This document shows, in pieces, positions 25,574-33,989 of a stretch of 38,389 bases of DNA (its first letter is position 1; each line of letters opens with the position of its first letter). The notes under the pieces are model-generated. The model did not search any database and had not been told where the DNA came from. It saw only the letters and a program-made list of their open reading frames with translations. The DNA is taken from NCBI GenBank assembly GCA_011525685.1, contig WYBW01000102.1, forward strand, positions 1 to 38,389, written 5' to 3'. This DNA comes from Verrucomicrobiia bacterium. GTDB lineage: Bacteria; Verrucomicrobiota; Verrucomicrobiia; Limisphaerales; JADLHS01. The position numbers and the translations under genes were made by a program.

Positions 25574-27010
25574 ATGAAAACACCCTCATCATTCTGCTTG
25601 CGAGCGCTAGCCTTTGCCGCGCTCGCGTGGCTCATCGGCTGCGCGACTCATCCCGGCGGAACGGATGGGAATGCCGGTGGCTGGAAGAATCTTTTCAACG
25701 GCACGAACCTCGACGGCTGGGTTCAACTCGGCGGTCAGGCACATTTCTTTGTCGAGCATGGCGCAATTGTCGGCGAGACGGTTACGAACACGCCGAACAG
25801 TTTTCTTTGCCCGGCGAAGACTTACGGCGACTTCGAACTGGAGCTGGATTATCAAGTGGATGCCGCGTTGAATTCTGGCGTGCAGTTTCGCAGCGCGGTG
25901 CTCACCGAGGAGCGCGCGGTGGAAATCAATGGGAACACCTTCAACGTGCCGCCGGGCCGAGTATACGGCTACCAATGCGAGATCGACATGGATACGCAGC
26001 GCGAACGCTGGTGGACAGCGGGGATTTACGATGAGCTGCGGCGCGGCTGGCTTTTTCCCGGCAAGCTCGGCGGCGACACGAACCAATTCACCGCAGACGG
26101 CGCGCGTCTTTGCAAGCCCGGCGCGTGGAATCATCTCCGACTGCTATGTGTCGGCGCATCCATCAAGACCTGGCTGAACGGCGAACCGCGCGCGGATCTT
26201 TCCGATGCGATGACGCACTCCGGGCTGATTGGCCTGCAAGTCCACCAGATTGGCAACGATGCAGACCAAGCCGGTCTGCGTGTAAAATTCCGCAACGTCC
26301 GCCTGCGGGAAATTCACATTGAGAACAAAGTCAGCGATCCAAAGGGCGGGTGGCAGATGCTCTGGGATGGCAAAACGGCGGACGGCTGGCGGGGCGCAAA
26401 GAGCGAATATTTTCCAGGGAAAGGCTGGTCCATGCAGAATGGCGTGCTATCCACGCGCGAGAATGGTGGAGCGGAATCCGCCGATGGCGGTGACATCATC
26501 ACGCGGCAGCGATACGCAGACTTCGAGCTGGAACTGGATTTCAGAATCACGCCGGGCGCAAACAGCGGTATCAAGATTTTCGTGCAACCTAACCTTTCAC
26601 CGATTGATAAAGTCACCGGCAAGCCGGCATCCGTCGGCTCTGCCATTGGCATGGAATTTCAAATCCTCGATGACGCGCGGCATCCCGACGCCAAGCTCGG
26701 CCACGACGGCGACCGCACCGTCGGATCGCTTTATGACCTCATACCCGCACCAACCGACAAAGTCGTTTCTCCCGTCGGCGAGTGGAATCACGCGCGGATT
26801 GTTTCGCGCGGACAGCATGTCGAGTTTTTCCTAAACGGCAGAAAGACCGTGGAATTTGATCGCGACTCGGAAGATTTCCGCCGACGTGTCGCCGCCAGTA
26901 AATACCAAAACATTCCCAGCTTCGGGGAGTGGGCGGACGGCCACATCCTGCTGCAAGATCACGGTAACGAAGTTTCGTTCCGCGATGTAAAGATTCGCGA
27001 GTTAAAATGA
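25574..27010 (+). CDS. Lipoprotein with two DUF1080 (3-keto-disaccharide hydrolase-type) domains
   Basis: 478 residues from ATG 25574, a lipoprotein signal with lipobox LIGC. Two tandem DUF1080/PF06439 beta-jelly-roll domains follow: about 35-240 (WKNLFNGTNLDGWVQLGG, NSGVQFRSAV, YGYQCEIDMD) and 258-478 (WQMLWDGKTADGWRGAKSEY, NSGIKIFVQ, GMEFQILDDARH). The family is annotated as 3-keto-disaccharide hydrolase and, in Bacteroides, takes part in cleavage of glycosides after oxidation at C3. The stop overlaps the start of the Gfo/Idh/MocA gene (ATGA), so the two are translationally coupled. That supports a paired oxidation/cleavage step at the cell surface or in the periplasm. Whether either domain is catalytic or only binds sugar cannot be judged without a structural comparison. 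Confidence 0.87.
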   Translation: MKTPSSFCLRALAFAALAWLIGCATHPGGTDGNAGGWKNLFNGTNLDGWVQLGGQAHFFVEHGAIVGETVTNTPNSFLCPAKTYGDFELELDYQVDAALNSGVQFRSAVLTEERAVEINGNTFNVPPGRVYGYQCEIDMDTQRERWWTAGIYDELRRGWLFPGKLGGDTNQFTADGARLCKPGAWNHLRLLCVGASIKTWLNGEPRADLSDAMTHSGLIGLQVHQIGNDADQAGLRVKFRNVRLREIHIENKVSDPKGGWQMLWDGKTADGWRGAKSEYFPGKGWSMQNGVLSTRENGGAESADGGDIITRQRYADFELELDFRITPGANSGIKIFVQPNLSPIDKVTGKPASVGSAIGMEFQILDDARHPDAKLGHDGDRTVGSLYDLIPAPTDKVVSPVGEWNHARIVSRGQHVEFFLNGRKTVEFDRDSEDFRRRVAASKYQNIPSFGEWADGHILLQDHGNEVSFRDVKIRELK

Positions 27011-28368
27011 GTAATCCATACCCAAACATGAACACACCCATCTCACGTCGCAAATTTGTCGCCTCAACCTTTACCGCCGGAGCGGCGCTAGCCGTGCTGC
27101 CACGCCTTTCGCTGCGTGCGGCGGGTTCGCCAAACAACAAGGTCGTGCTGGCCGTCGCTGGTGTTCACAGTCGCGGCAAGGATTTAATCGGCCAGTTTGC
27201 GAGCCATCCCGGTGTGGAATTCAAATATGTCATTGATGTAGACCGCCGCCAGCTTGCGCCCGCCGCCGAGGCTGCGGAAATGAAGCAGGGCCATGCCCCG
27301 AAAATGGAAACTGATTTCCGTCGCGTGCTGGAGGACAAGGAGGTGGACGCGCTCATTGTCGCCACGCCGGATCACTGGCACGCGCCGATGGCCATCCTCG
27401 CGGCGAAGGCGGGCAAGCACGTCTATGTCGAGAAGCCGTGCAGCCACAACCCGCGTGAGGGCGAAATCCTTGTGGCCGCCGCGCGCAAATACAACCGCCT
27501 TGTGCAGATGGGCAGCCAGCGGCGATCGATGGCCACGGTGCAACAGATGGTTCAGGAAATCCGCGAGGGCGTCATCGGCAAAGTTTTTCTCTCGAAATGC
27601 TTTTATTCGCGTCGGCGCGCGCCGATTAGTTTTGGAAAAATTGCCACGCCGCCGGAAGGGTTGAATTGGGATTTGTGGCAAGGCCCAGCCCCGCGCACGG
27701 ATTACCGCGACAACGTGCATCCCTACAACTGGCATTGGTTCTGGCGCTGGGGCACGGGCGAGGCGCTTAACAACGGCGTGCATTTGCTCGATGTGGCGCG
27801 CTGGGCGATGGCGGTGACGTTCCCGACGCGCGTGACATCGTTTGGCGGACGGTGGCACGACGTTGGCCTAGACGATTGGGAAGCACCGGACACCCAGGAG
27901 ATTCAACTTCAGTTCGGCGAGGATCGCGGCATCTCGTGGTTTGGTCGTTCGTGCAGCACCTACGGCGCGCCCGGCTACAAGGCGAACGGCATTGTCTTCT
28001 TCGGCAGCAAGGGGACGATTGATTACGACGGTGGCGGCACTTACACCGTCTACGACCTGGATAATAAACCGTTGAAAACCGTCGGCGATGATCCCACGAA
28101 AAAAGTGAACCTGGTCAACAGCACCGATCCGGGGTTAAACGACACGCACGCTCTGAACTTCGTAGAAGCCATTCGCGGAAATCAAAAACTCAACGCGCCA
28201 ATCGACCAGGGCCACAACAGCACGCTGCTAGCACAGCTTGGCAATATCGCGCAGCGCACCGGACACGCCTTGCAGATTGACCCCGCCAACGGCCACATCC
28301 TCGGCGACCGCAAGGCCGCGCGCCTCTGGACGCGCGACTACGAGCCGGGCTGGAAGCCAACGGCTTGA
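27007..28368 (+). CDS. Tat-exported Gfo/Idh/MocA-family oxidoreductase
   Basis: A 453-residue protein. ATG 27007 overlaps the preceding stop by four bases; ATG 27028 is an alternative. A Tat signal is visible (SRRKFVASTFTAGAALAVLP). The NAD(P)-binding Rossmann part starts VVLAVAGVHSRGKDL, with G-V-H-S-R-G in place of the classic G-x-G-x-x-G. Residues 119-125 are ATPDHWH and 140-145 YVEKPC, the EKP motif of the family. LNNGVHLLDVARWAM carries the catalytic-site histidine. Related Tat-exported members bind their nicotinamide cofactor before export. In this context it may oxidise a sugar hydroxyl (C3) to make the substrate of the DUF1080 protein, or act like GH109-type NAD-dependent glycosidases. 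The substrate is inferred. Confidence 0.88.
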   Translation: MSNPYPNMNTPISRRKFVASTFTAGAALAVLPRLSLRAAGSPNNKVVLAVAGVHSRGKDLIGQFASHPGVEFKYVIDVDRRQLAPAAEAAEMKQGHAPKMETDFRRVLEDKEVDALIVATPDHWHAPMAILAAKAGKHVYVEKPCSHNPREGEILVAAARKYNRLVQMGSQRRSMATVQQMVQEIREGVIGKVFLSKCFYSRRRAPISFGKIATPPEGLNWDLWQGPAPRTDYRDNVHPYNWHWFWRWGTGEALNNGVHLLDVARWAMAVTFPTRVTSFGGRWHDVGLDDWEAPDTQEIQLQFGEDRGISWFGRSCSTYGAPGYKANGIVFFGSKGTIDYDGGGTYTVYDLDNKPLKTVGDDPTKKVNLVNSTDPGLNDTHALNFVEAIRGNQKLNAPIDQGHNSTLLAQLGNIAQRTGHALQIDPANGHILGDRKAARLWTRDYEPGWKPTA

Positions 28369-28434
28369 GACGGCGGAACTTCGACGCTGCTCCACACTCT
28401 GCTGTTTTTGGCCTTTGTAGAGTTCGAATCTTCA

Positions 28435-31400
28435 ATGAATCACAACTTACATACTGCTGTTGTGGCTGCCTCGATTTTTTCCAGTATCACCGGCGTGTTC
28501 GCGGTTGAGCCAATTCGCTTCTCTTCTGCACTGGCGATGGATTCATCTGTAGGCTGGGAGTTGTGTTCGGCTACGGTGGCAACCTCAAACACCAGCAACA
28601 GCTTACCGTCATTGGAAAATGTGGCAGCTATGCGACGTGTGCAAGCGGGCGGGAAATGGGCGGCATCAAATTCTCCTGGCAATGCGCCGGCGCAATGGCG
28701 GGTTGAAGGAACAAAGGTGACAGCGTTACCCGGTGCGGGCGGCCAGTTTGCACTGGCGGTTTACACGGTAAAGGAAGCGGGCTTCTACGCGGTCGAGGAC
28801 AGTTCGCTGCTACGCTCGGCAAATGTTCCTGGTCGCGTGGAGTTGCGCGTGTTTGTTCAGCGTGCAAATGCGGCGAACTCTGAGAGCCATCCCTGTGTTT
28901 TCACGACCCTTGATGCGGGCGAGCTCTTTGACTTCGACACGTTCCTCGGCTTTCTCGATGCGGGCGACCGCGTCATAATCGCGCTTGGGCCTGATGGCGA
29001 AGCGACGGGTGACGATACGGAACTGGAATTCACCATGACTCGCACGCCGGAGCTACCCGTGAGCGTGCTGGGCGAGGACATCGGCGTGACGAACGCCGTG
29101 GCTGCGCCGGGCGGCTGGGCTGTGCTGACAAATGTGCCGCAAGGTTCGGTCGCCGCACGGTTGCTGGGCTGGAATTCGACTGGCGCTAGTGCTGTGAATT
29201 TATTTCGACGCGTCGGAAAAAACATTCAACTGGAATTGCTCGCGCATAACAAAAGTTTGCCGCGCGAAACCATCGTGGCGTTTCGTGTTCCGCAGAGTGG
29301 TTTCTATGCGTTACAAAATGCGTGGGCCATTCCGGCGAATAATGCCGCCGTTGAAGCGCGGGTCTATGTGGGAACGGAAACATCGCCGCGCCGAATCACG
29401 CCGCTGGCCGGGCGCACTGGTCTGAACACGGAGATTGGCTATGTGGCGCGGGGCGAGGTCATCTATCTCGCATTTGCTCCGGCAAATGGCGCGGCGCGCG
29501 TTGATTTGAATTTGACGGTCGTCGAATGGTCGCCGCGCCGTGCGCCACTGCGGGTGCGTCGCGGTGCGGATGGCTTGCTGGATGTGTTTGAACCGGCAGA
29601 CGTTCGCCGCGCGGTGGACATTCCCGCGGAACGCTGGGTTGAAATTCCATTTCAGACGAATGACGCCACGGCGGCCATTCGCGCCGCCATAGCTAAAGCG
29701 CACTCATTGCGTAGCGACCGCGAGTATGCGGGGGTGCGCTTTGAAAATGGGAAAACTTACACCGTGGCGTCAGCGGTGGCGGATCGCATTGCCTTCCCTT
29801 TCCAAAACTTGACTAATCTCGTCTTCGACGGTAACGGCGCGACGTTGTTCGTCGGCTCGCGCGAAGTGGAGCGCGCGGATGTGAGCCTGTTCACCGTTAG
29901 CAACTGCCAAAACATTGTCCTCGCGCTCTTCACGGTCACGGCGGCGTCCATTCCGTTCACGACGGGCGAAATTCTGGAAGTGAATCCACCGGGCGCAAGC
30001 ACGCAGACGCTCAAGGTGCGCATGGACGCAGGTGCGCTTGATCCGTTGCGCGACATCCGCCATAACGGTCGCGGCGAAGCGTATGCCTACGACGCGAAGA
30101 TTCCCGGCCGGCTCGCGCCGGGTGCGTGGTCGCATTATCCAGGCAACGGCGAGCAGCAGATTGAAGCCGTGGGCACGAATAGAATTTATTCGCACCGGGT
30201 CACGCGCACGATGGGTTCGATCCAGCCCGGCGCGAAGTGGCTCATCAAAAACAAGGGCGGCGGCGTGACGTATCTGACGACGCGCGGCGGCGCGGAGAAC
30301 ATCACGCTCTCGGGCGTGGACGGTCGCGCCGCGGGCGGCGGGACGTTGCGATTTTGGCAGACGTCGGGGGTGAACATTCTCGACTGCCGCTTCGAGCCGG
30401 AGGGAGAACATTGGATCAGCTCCAGCGCAGATGGGATTCATGGCCGTGGTCGCGAAGGCGTGTGGGTAGAGAATACGTTGATCCGTGGCGTGTGCGAAGA
30501 CGTGATGAACACCTACGGCCAAAGCATGGTCGCCGTGGCCGACGACAACAACGCCGACGCGGAGTTGTCCATCCGAATGTATGAACGCAACGCTGAGAAT
30601 ACCGGCAAGCCATTGCCGTTGCCGACGAGCGACAGCATTTCGCCCGGCGATCAATTGGTGTTCTTCAATCCACAGACCGGCAAAGTGCTGGGTTATTCCA
30701 CGGTGCGATCCGCCAGCAGTGGACGTTACACGTTGTCCGCGCGCGTGGCGGAAATTGATTTCTGGGAAAAGGGCGATGGACGCACCGCGACGATGATCTA
30801 CAGCACGCGTTCGGCGGGACGGTTTTTTGTGCGCGACTCGCGCATCATGGACAGCATGAGGTTCGGCATTTACATCAAGGCACGCGGTGGCGTGGTGTTC
30901 AATACGCAGTTGGAGGGACTTTCCGCAACGGGCATTTTCGCCGTCAACGAACCCGAATGGCCGGAAGGTCCGCCCGCCACGCACTTGTGGGTGCAAGGCT
31001 GCACCTTCAGCCAGAACAACTCCGGCTACATGTCCGCGCATCGTGCCTTCGTGGTGGCTGATCCGGCGGACATCAGCGTCTATACGCGGCGATTGCGCGG
31101 TGAGAACGAGCCGGAAGGTTTCCGCACGCATTTGGCACAGGAGGAATTCGCCAACAGCCACATGAAATTTGTCGGGAATGTGTTTCACGACTGGCGCGGC
31201 ATGGGCATCGCGGTGCGGAACGCGCACAACGTGCAGATCGAAGGCAATCTTTTCCTGCCGCCGGTGAACGACGATGTGCTGCGAAAGACGTTGTCTGCCG
31301 ACCCCGCGCTAGCGTTGGATGGACGCGGAACATACGCGGGAATTTTCCTCGACAGCGTCAGCGGCGTGCGCGTGTGCGGCAATCGTTTTCACGGACTGCC

Positions 31401-32130
31401 AACTAGTGACCGCGCCATCGCCCTTGGCCAGGATGTTTCCAGTTCTATCATAACGGACAATTGCGTGTCATCCTCAGGCACGGCGGCGACGGTTGCCTTT
31501 TCGTTCGACGAATGGTTCGGTGCGATCAGCACCGAATCCACCACCACCGGCACAGTGATGGATGAAATTGAACTGGGCAGTGCAACGCATCGCGCCGGAC
31601 GATTGGGCGCGGGCCTGCACTTCACCGGCGGCGCGCCGGCGGTCCTGATACCCTCGGCAGATTTTGCGAGCGCGGGAAAATTCACCATAGCGCTGTGGGC
31701 AAATCCCGAAGCGACATCTGACGGCGAACACATTCTCTTTGCCCAGGGCGACGCGCAAAACGGCGCGGCGATTGCGATAGACCACGGACGATGGGTGATC
31801 GGATGCTGGCAAGATGAACGCGGCCATTGGCTTGACCTCGGCCCGGCAGTAAATGGTATGTGGCAACACGTCGCGCTCAGCGTTGATGGCGGAAAAGAAA
31901 TCCGTGGCTACCTTAACGGCACACCAGTCGCGGTGGTCAACGCAAGCTTTCAAGCCAACGCACTTCCAACAACAGCTTCAATTGGCGGAGTGATAAAACC
32001 CACTTTGCTCAGTGCTCGGAGTGCACTGCACACGGCTGGCTATCATGGTGAAGTGGATGAATTCCGCCTTGTTCAAGGCGTGTTGACCTCAGACGAAATT
32101 CACGCGTTGGCTTTACGCCGCGAACCCTGA
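28435..32130 (+). CDS. Secreted right-handed beta-helix protein with LamG domain, GH110-like
   Basis: 1231 residues from ATG 28435 with signal MNHNLHTAVVAASIFSSITG, cleaved near VFA. Residues ~20-220 and ~220-385 look like two related beta domains (AVYTVKEAGFYAVEDSS and VAFRVPQSGFYALQNAW). The beta-helix starts about 400 with YAGVRFENGKTYTVASAV. The turn SSSADGIHGRGREGV followed by GVCEDVMNTYGQS gives Asp and Glu-Asp at spacing 22/23. The insertion SPGDQLVFFNPQTGKVLGY also recalls GH110 alpha-1,3-galactosidases and related beta-helix enzymes. The last ~215 residues are a LamG domain (FDEWFGAISTES, FTIALWANPE, GEVDEFRLVQGVLTSDEI). It is probably a hydrolase or lyase on a charged polysaccharide; family assignment is tentative. 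It is the last gene of the plus-strand GH63-like/GH92 operon, and a fragment related to its LamG junction lies at 36552-36656. Confidence 0.75.
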   Translation: MNHNLHTAVVAASIFSSITGVFAVEPIRFSSALAMDSSVGWELCSATVATSNTSNSLPSLENVAAMRRVQAGGKWAASNSPGNAPAQWRVEGTKVTALPGAGGQFALAVYTVKEAGFYAVEDSSLLRSANVPGRVELRVFVQRANAANSESHPCVFTTLDAGELFDFDTFLGFLDAGDRVIIALGPDGEATGDDTELEFTMTRTPELPVSVLGEDIGVTNAVAAPGGWAVLTNVPQGSVAARLLGWNSTGASAVNLFRRVGKNIQLELLAHNKSLPRETIVAFRVPQSGFYALQNAWAIPANNAAVEARVYVGTETSPRRITPLAGRTGLNTEIGYVARGEVIYLAFAPANGAARVDLNLTVVEWSPRRAPLRVRRGADGLLDVFEPADVRRAVDIPAERWVEIPFQTNDATAAIRAAIAKAHSLRSDREYAGVRFENGKTYTVASAVADRIAFPFQNLTNLVFDGNGATLFVGSREVERADVSLFTVSNCQNIVLALFTVTAASIPFTTGEILEVNPPGASTQTLKVRMDAGALDPLRDIRHNGRGEAYAYDAKIPGRLAPGAWSHYPGNGEQQIEAVGTNRIYSHRVTRTMGSIQPGAKWLIKNKGGGVTYLTTRGGAENITLSGVDGRAAGGGTLRFWQTSGVNILDCRFEPEGEHWISSSADGIHGRGREGVWVENTLIRGVCEDVMNTYGQSMVAVADDNNADAELSIRMYERNAENTGKPLPLPTSDSISPGDQLVFFNPQTGKVLGYSTVRSASSGRYTLSARVAEIDFWEKGDGRTATMIYSTRSAGRFFVRDSRIMDSMRFGIYIKARGGVVFNTQLEGLSATGIFAVNEPEWPEGPPATHLWVQGCTFSQNNSGYMSAHRAFVVADPADISVYTRRLRGENEPEGFRTHLAQEEFANSHMKFVGNVFHDWRGMGIAVRNAHNVQIEGNLFLPPVNDDVLRKTLSADPALALDGRGTYAGIFLDSVSGVRVCGNRFHGLPTSDRAIALGQDVSSSIITDNCVSSSGTAATVAFSFDEWFGAISTESTTTGTVMDEIELGSATHRAGRLGAGLHFTGGAPAVLIPSADFASAGKFTIALWANPEATSDGEHILFAQGDAQNGAAIAIDHGRWVIGCWQDERGHWLDLGPAVNGMWQHVALSVDGGKEIRGYLNGTPVAVVNASFQANALPTTASIGGVIKPTLLSARSALHTAGYHGEVDEFRLVQGVLTSDEIHALALRREP

Positions 32131-32145
32131 CGCCACAAGAATTAG

Positions 32146-32970
32146 CTAAAGCAGCCGCTTCAAGTGTGCGATGGAGCGTTCGGCTTGTTCAACCGTGCCG
32201 CACTCGACGGAGAGGACGATGTCCCATTTCGCGCGTTTGCAGATTTTGATGACACGCACCCAGTCGATGACGCCCTCGCCGCAGGCGCAGCCGACCGGCG
32301 TGCCCGTGACCTTGCCGCGCTCGGCGTAGGATTGCTCGGTGGCGATGTCCTTGGCGTGCAGATGCACGAGCTTGCCAACTACGCGTTCCAGCCACCTGTA
32401 AGGATCGTGCCCACAAAGGTAACTGTTCCCGGTGTCGAAGTTTACCCCGAAGGCGGGACTTTTCACGAGCTTCACAATGCTGTCGAGGCCATCGGGGTGC
32501 TTGCTGTATTGCTGGTGCGGTTCGAGTCCGATCATAACGCCGCGCGGTTCCGCCACCTTGGCGACCTCCATCAACGTGTAGCGCATCAAAGTGAAATCCT
32601 CCTGCGCGCTGGTCCATACGGGTTTCGGCCCTTCGTCGGTGTTAACGACGGGTGCCCCACACTCGGCGGCAAAGCGGACGGCCTGCTTGAGATACTCGAC
32701 GCTGATCTCCGGTTTGCACAACGGCGTGTGTGCGGAAAATCCCGAGAGCTTAATGCCCGCATCCGCGCAAGCTCGTCGAACACGCAACGGATCGTCGAGC
32801 ATCGAGACGCTATGGAAATAGCCGGCCTCACTCAAAAGCTCGCGGCCCCAGTGAAGCATCGGCTCGACGTATTTATAGCCAAGCGCCGCCGCTTTCTGGA
32901 CGCCCCATTCGAAGTTTTTGTCCGCGTGGCGGACAAATTCCATGTTGATGCCAAGATGTATTTTGCCCAC
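32146..32970 (-). CDS. Sugar phosphate isomerase/epimerase-type TIM barrel protein
   Basis: 274 residues starting at GTG 32970; the first beta strand KIHLGINMEF needs this start rather than ATG 32943. It belongs to the AP_endonuc_2/xylose isomerase-like TIM barrel family (PF01261). The four expected divalent-metal ligands are present: E150 (IGLEPHQQ), D179 (NFDTGNSY), H205 (HLHAKD) and E256 (LSVECG). No signal peptide, so cytoplasmic. Such proteins epimerise or isomerise keto-sugars, or hydrate 3-keto-glucal intermediates. It is the last gene of a minus-strand unit with a Gfo/Idh/MocA and a PmoA-like protein, 15 bp after the latter, and meets the beta-helix/LamG gene tail to tail across 15 bp. 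Confidence 0.85.
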   Translation of the reverse strand: MGKIHLGINMEFVRHADKNFEWGVQKAAALGYKYVEPMLHWGRELLSEAGYFHSVSMLDDPLRVRRACADAGIKLSGFSAHTPLCKPEISVEYLKQAVRFAAECGAPVVNTDEGPKPVWTSAQEDFTLMRYTLMEVAKVAEPRGVMIGLEPHQQYSKHPDGLDSIVKLVKSPAFGVNFDTGNSYLCGHDPYRWLERVVGKLVHLHAKDIATEQSYAERGKVTGTPVGCACGEGVIDWVRVIKICKRAKWDIVLSVECGTVEQAERSIAHLKRLL

Positions 32971-32985
32971 AGGTTCTGATTCGGG

Positions 32986-33972
32986 TTAATTTTGTTTGGT
33001 CAATTGTTCCGGTGAAAACTGTTCCACCGAGTGTCGTAACTGATCGGTATTCCAGCGGCCCGGATGAACAACCACCCGGTAGCGAAGATGCAAACTATCG
33101 CCAGCCTTGATCGAGATCGGGTGGTAGCAAAGAACCGCCGGAGTGAAGAAACTCATTGTGTCGTTCTTGATTACATACCACGGCGACGGGTTGTTTGTGT
33201 TCGAGGGAGAGGAAATCATCCCGATACCCGCTACTTGGCCGGCCAGCGTGCCGGAATAGTCTGCCGCCAGCGCCGTCCCGCGAAAACTTCCGTCCGTGAA
33301 AGTGATGGCCCCGGCGGTGGTAATAGCGATGCGCTCCACGATGTTGGAGGCCAACCGCACGGACAACCCGGCATAGCCACCCCAAGGCTTGCCTCCCGGT
33401 TCGTCCGCAAGCGGTGTGCGATCCAGCAACACATCTTGCGGGCCGGCGGTAAAGGTCAGCGTCCAGTCCAAATGATAGATCCCATCCTTGTCCGGTGCAG
33501 AAACTTCGATCTCGCGCCGCTCCGCCAGCACCGGTTGCAGGTTGGTAGCCGGGCGATAGGTGATGTCCATCGTGATGTGCGCGGAAAGATCCGGGCGAGT
33601 CTTGACTTGCGGCTTCGACCATTCGGTGCGTCCATCGGCAACGCCGGTCTTCGGGTCTTCCTCCCAGTAGTTGACGCCATTGATGAACTTCCAAGAGAAC
33701 CACAGCCCGCGATGCCAGCGATGATCCGCCGGCTTGTCCCATGTCAAAACCGGCCCGCCCAGCGGCGCGACGGGATGGAAGAACGGCTTGGTGGCATTGG
33801 TGCCGTAGTTGAATTGCCACACGACCTGCGTTCCTTGCATCAGTGCCAGGGAGCCGGTCTCACGCTTCCAGCCCAATGGCCCTATCGGCGAATCGGCAGC
33901 GGCGCAGGCCAGTGGCGCGGCGGCAAAAATCATCATTACCAGCGCACTCGGAATGTGTGTGTGCCATTTCAT
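32986..33972 (-). CDS. Secreted PmoA-like (DUF6807) protein
   Basis: 328 residues. ATG 33972 is chosen (17 bp after the preceding stop) because it starts a signal peptide ending PLACAAA; the TTG at 34002 overlaps the upstream gene. The body matches the PmoA-like/DUF6807 family (PF14100): FFHPVAPLGGPVLTWDKPAD (near 64), HRWHRGLWFSWKFINGVNYW (85-103) and GGYAGLSVRLAS. Despite the family name there is no relation in function to methane oxidation; these proteins are common next to Gfo/Idh/MocA and isomerase genes in planctomycetes and Verrucomicrobiota and have no established activity. Conserved His and Trp residues suggest a galactose-mutarotase-like beta-sandwich that could bind or process sugars. 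It is the middle gene of its operon. Confidence 0.85.
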   Translation of the reverse strand: MKWHTHIPSALVMMIFAAAPLACAAADSPIGPLGWKRETGSLALMQGTQVVWQFNYGTNATKPFFHPVAPLGGPVLTWDKPADHRWHRGLWFSWKFINGVNYWEEDPKTGVADGRTEWSKPQVKTRPDLSAHITMDITYRPATNLQPVLAERREIEVSAPDKDGIYHLDWTLTFTAGPQDVLLDRTPLADEPGGKPWGGYAGLSVRLASNIVERIAITTAGAITFTDGSFRGTALAADYSGTLAGQVAGIGMISSPSNTNNPSPWYVIKNDTMSFFTPAVLCYHPISIKAGDSLHLRYRVVVHPGRWNTDQLRHSVEQFSPEQLTKQN

Positions 33973-33989
33973 GCGGTCGCGCTTCAAAA

